A DNA stretch of 64,000 nucleotides. Source: an uncultured Clostridia bacterium. Its GTDB lineage: Bacteria > Bacillota > Clostridia > Oscillospirales > CAG-272. Of the stretch, positions 61,213 through 64,000 are shown piece by piece. A program made the position numbers and the translations under genes. The notes beneath the pieces were generated by a model. That model saw only the letters and a list, made by a program, of their open reading frames with translations. It made no database searches and had not been told where the DNA came from. How positions within the stretch are numbered: position 1 is the stretch's first letter; the number at the start of each line of letters is the position of its first letter. Location: positions 1 through 64,000 of the forward strand of contig CALXUV010000073.1 of the NCBI GenBank assembly GCA_944391815.1. The letters are read 5' to 3'.

Positions 61213-63321
61213 TCATTTTAATTTAATCGATATGCAAGAACTGTTACAGAGCTGACTGCTGAGTGTATCGGGCTGATGTCCGCCGATATAAAGAGTTATA
61301 TCTCCGTCGGGATCAAGACGTTTTCCGTCATCACCGACAGCCTTTATCCAGTATTTATCAATATCGAGCGTCACCTGTTTTGTTTCGTTTTTAGCGAGAG
61401 TTATTGATTTTATTCCGCATAATTGATAATTCGGTGTTGAAGTTCTTGAATCGTTGAATTTTGCATATACCTGAACAATTTCTCTTCCGCTGACTGAACC
61501 GCAGTTGGTAACGGAACAAGACACGCTGATAACTCCGTCTTTTTCAGTGAAAGTTGCATTATCGTAACGGAAAGAAGTGTAGCTCAGACCGTAACCGAAA
61601 GGATAGAGAGGCTGTTTGTCGATAAAACGGTAAGTTCTTCCTTTCATAGAATAGTCTGAGAAATCAGGCAGCACGTCATCGCCGTGATAGAAAGTAAGAG
61701 GTAATCTTCCGGAGGGAGAAAACTTACCGGCAATAAGCTCGGCAACAGCAAGGCCACCCTGAGCACCCGGATACCAGGCCTGGATTATTGCTTTTGCGTG
61801 GTTTCTTACTTTTTCGCCGACATCAATCGGGCTTCCTGACATAACGACCACTATTACGTTTTCACAGCTATCGCAAACTGCCTCGGCAAGTTTCTGCTGA
61901 GTCTTGGGCAAAAACAAAGTGTTTTTGTCTCCGCTCTTACAGTAATCGCTGTTTGCGGCAGTACAACCTTCCTCGCCTTCCAGTGTATAGTCAAGTCCGA
62001 GACAAAGCACGGTCACGTCAGCTACGGACGCCGATGCGACTCCGGTGCTGATCAGATTTCCAAATCCTCCCCAGTCGTTTAATTTTTCATGCAACAGCTG
62101 GCAACCTTCGGAAACGGTGATTTCGGATTTGTCGAAAACCTTGCGCAGTCCGTCAGCAACCGTTATGTACTCGGAAGCTCTTCCGTTATAGTTTCCTTCA
62201 AGAGCTTTTGTCGACAGTATATTCGGACCGACTGCTGCAATACCGGAAACCGAATCGGGAGACAAAGGCAGATAGTTATTCTCGTTTTTCAAAAGAACGA
62301 GACACTGTCTTGAAGTTTCAAGATTAAGCTGTTTGTGTTCTTCACAGTCGAGTTTACTGAAAGGAATATCAGAGTAGGGACGTACATCCTCGAATTCTCC
62401 GAGCAGATAACGTATAGCGAATACTCTCGAAGCTGCCGCCTTGATATCTTCTTCGCTTACAAGATCTTCTTCATAAGCCTCAATAAGCTTCTGATATATC
62501 TCACCGCAGTTGAGATCACATCCGGTTTTCAGTGCAAGCGCAGCAGACTCGGTATGGCTTTGCGTATAGTGATGGTTTTTGAATATGTCTGAAATTGCTC
62601 CGCAGTCGGAAACATAGTAACCTTTGAATCCCCATTTGTCAAGAAGAATATCCTGCATAAGCTTTTTGCTTGCACAGCAGGGCTCATCATTTGTGCGGTT
62701 ATAAGCACCCATTACGCCGAGAACACCAGCTTTTTTTACCGCAAATTCAAACGCAGGGAGGTAAGTTTCCCACAACTCTTTTTCAGAGACAACGGCGTTA
62801 AATCCATGTCTGAGTCCCTCGGGACCGCTGTGAACGGCATAATGTTTTGCGCAGGCAGTTGCTTTTTTAAACTCTCCGTCACCCTGGAGACCTTTTATAA
62901 ACTCACATCCCATTGTTGCTGTCAGGAAAGGATCTTCTCCGAAAGTTTCCTGACCTCTGCCCCAACGAGGATCCCTGAAGATGTTAATGTTAGGGGACCA
63001 GAATGTAATACCCTTGTAGATATCTCGGTCACCGAATTCAACGCTCTTGTTATATTTTGCTCTGCCTTCAGTCGAAATAACGTCGGCAACAGTGTGAATG
63101 TTTTCCGGATTAAATGTAGCTGCAAGGCCTATTGCCTGAGGAAAAACGGTAGCGGTTCCTGCTCTGGCTACGCCGTGAAGTGCTTCATTCCACCAGTTGT
63201 ATTCGTTTATACCGAGTCTTTCTATTGCCGGGGAATTGTAAAGAAGCTGCGAAGCCGCTTCCTCGGGAGTCATTTTATCAACAAGCTCGGTAGCTTTTTT
63301 CAGTGCTTCACTGTAATTCAT
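61213..63321 (-). CDS. GH3 beta-xylosidase
   Basis: A 702-aa GH3 enzyme. The N-terminal barrel has NEALHGVARAG, FWSPNINIFRDPRWGRGQETFGEDPFLT and the nucleophile strand GYYVSDCGAISDI (Asp near residue 237). SDCGAI with the long NIFRDPRWGRGQE motif is typical of xylan beta-xylosidases within GH3. The second alpha/beta domain (LLKNENNYLPL) and a fibronectin III-like end (FGYGLSYTSF...) complete it. There is no signal peptide, so it cleaves imported xylo-oligosaccharides. The gene lies 37 bases upstream of xylB. Confidence 0.92.
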   Translation of the reverse strand: MNYSEALKKATELVDKMTPEEAASQLLYNSPAIERLGINEYNWWNEALHGVARAGTATVFPQAIGLAATFNPENIHTVADVISTEGRAKYNKSVEFGDRDIYKGITFWSPNINIFRDPRWGRGQETFGEDPFLTATMGCEFIKGLQGDGEFKKATACAKHYAVHSGPEGLRHGFNAVVSEKELWETYLPAFEFAVKKAGVLGVMGAYNRTNDEPCCASKKLMQDILLDKWGFKGYYVSDCGAISDIFKNHHYTQSHTESAALALKTGCDLNCGEIYQKLIEAYEEDLVSEEDIKAAASRVFAIRYLLGEFEDVRPYSDIPFSKLDCEEHKQLNLETSRQCLVLLKNENNYLPLSPDSVSGIAAVGPNILSTKALEGNYNGRASEYITVADGLRKVFDKSEITVSEGCQLLHEKLNDWGGFGNLISTGVASASVADVTVLCLGLDYTLEGEEGCTAANSDYCKSGDKNTLFLPKTQQKLAEAVCDSCENVIVVVMSGSPIDVGEKVRNHAKAIIQAWYPGAQGGLAVAELIAGKFSPSGRLPLTFYHGDDVLPDFSDYSMKGRTYRFIDKQPLYPFGYGLSYTSFRYDNATFTEKDGVISVSCSVTNCGSVSGREIVQVYAKFNDSRTSTPNYQLCGIKSITLAKNETKQVTLDIDKYWIKAVGDDGKRLDPDGDITLYIGGHQPDTLSSQLCNSSCISIKLK

Positions 63322-63500
63322 AAATAATCCTTTCCAAAAATTCTGAATGTTAATTCATGGCTTGTTTCACAGAATCTGAAATCCGGTCTTCAAATAAATT
63401 GCTTTGTTCTTAAATTGAATGTCGGATATTTTATTTTTTATACCGGAATTTTCAGGTGTAATGAGTACCAATTCCGAATACAGTTATAAAACATAACTGA

Positions 63501-64000
63501 TTATATACCAAACATTATTTCGTTCAGTATATTTTCAAGATATTCCTGTCTTCCACTGGTGTTGGTGGTAACTTCGCCGAGGCCGAGGGCATATTTTTCG
63601 AGTTCAGCCATGCTGGTTTTCCGTGTAAGAATTTTTTTACCTATTTTTGAGTTGTAACTACTGTATCTGTCTTTAATGAAATCGTCAAGGCGACCGTCTT
63701 TGCGGATCTTTGCAGCCAATCTGAGACCGAGAGCATAAGAATCCATACCGGCAATATAAGCCAATGCAATATCCTCGGGAGTAAATGAACCGCGCCTTGT
63801 TTTGGCGTCGAAATTGAGACCGCCGTTTGTGAAGCCACCGGCTCTCAGAACTTCAAGCATACATTTGGTAGTCTCGTAGACGTCGGTAGGGAATTGGTCA
63901 GTATCCCAGCCGAGCAGATAGTCACCCTGGTTTGCGTCGATAGAACCGAAGAAACCGTTTATTCTCGCCACTGCGAGCTCATGCTGGAATGTGTGACCTG
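63501..64000 (-). CDS. xylA: Xylose isomerase (3' end only)
   Basis: The frame is open to the window edge; about 166 C-terminal residues are present. [39 protein letters not shown] carries metal ligands (His, Glu and Asp) of xylose isomerase. [19 protein letters not shown] and [18 protein letters not shown] follow. The enzyme converts xylose to xylulose for XylB. It is the first visible gene of the leftward xyl operon; about 180 bases separate it from the GH3 gene. Confidence 0.95.
   Translation of the reverse strand, partial: GHTFQHELAVARINGFFGSIDANQGDYLLGWDTDQFPTDVYETTKCMLEVLRAGGFTNGGLNFDAKTRRGSFTPEDIALAYIAGMDSYALGLRLAAKIRKDGRLDDFIKDRYSSYNSKIGKKILTRKTSMAELEKYALGLGEVTTNTSGRQEYLENILNEIMFGI

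Noticed and set aside
1..64000. CRISPR array
   Set aside because: No regularly spaced repeats of 25-40 bp were seen; the only tandem repeat is the 8-bp unit at 59678-59701.

Overview
The window looks like chromosome of a low-to-moderate G+C anaerobic Firmicute, most likely an uncultured gut-type member of the Clostridia (Oscillospirales-like). The signs are AT-rich intergenic DNA, strong SD sequences, TTGACA-N17-TATAAT promoters, anaerobic Fe-S enzymes (a sulfatase-maturase-type radical SAM protein and an aldo/keto reductase with ferredoxin clusters), KtrAB potassium uptake and many intracellular glycosidases without signal peptides. The species cannot be named from the sequence.

Layout. 1-1.3 kb: integration scar zone, with an integrase-like fragment, a complete tRNA-Pro, two truncated tRNA-Pro-like copies and TGGTCAAA repeats. 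1.3-8.4 kb: ABC exporter, Gfo/Idh/MocA oxidoreductase, coaE running in frame into a KDPG aldolase-VOC gene, prfA and tsaC. 8.7-13.9 kb: topoisomerase IV A subunit, PHP phosphatase, Lrp regulator, aminotransferase and small proteins. 14-21.6 kb: an unrecognised 558-aa enzyme, cysK preceded by a decayed GH39 xylosidase, a G+C-rich glycosidase lying between 12-bp copies of the guaA 3' end, and a GuaA that lacks its amidotransferase domain. 21.9-31.6 kb: LMW phosphatase, peroxiredoxin, patatin, a frameshifted radical SAM maturase, and a fucosidase-type pair (GHL6 and GH29) flanked by two MATE exporters. 31.7-45.3 kb: uxaC and rlmA, acpP, ABC-F, murD, an SPFH protein, a third MATE, amidase, manA, a relic glycosidase tail and mnmA. 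45.5-53.4 kb: tRNA-Leu, a cation antiporter, two ABC-2 exporters, an EamA transporter, and an ECF S-component with DUF1893. 53.5-59.4 kb: aldo/keto reductase, an XRE + ImmA/IrrE pair divergent from DNA polymerase IV, and ktrAB. 59.7-64 kb: xylB, a GH3 beta-xylosidase and the 3' end of xylA.

How it fits together. xylA-GH3-xylB is a compact xylo-oligosaccharide operon. uxaC and eda are two non-adjacent steps of uronate breakdown. The GHL6/GH29 pair and the guaA-linked glycosidase point to fucose or rhamnose-type side chains. Two glycosidase relics show turnover of this accessory gene set.

The strongest candidate for an undescribed system is at 54.7-57.3 kb. An XRE repressor and an ImmA/IrrE metallopeptidase stand divergent from a Y-family polymerase and a small linked protein. 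Three palindromes of the form ACRYGAA-N6-TTCRYGT lie between them, one filling the spacer of the polymerase promoter. This resembles the logic of Deinococcus DdrO/IrrE (PprI) and ICEBs1 ImmR/ImmA, but with a different operator.
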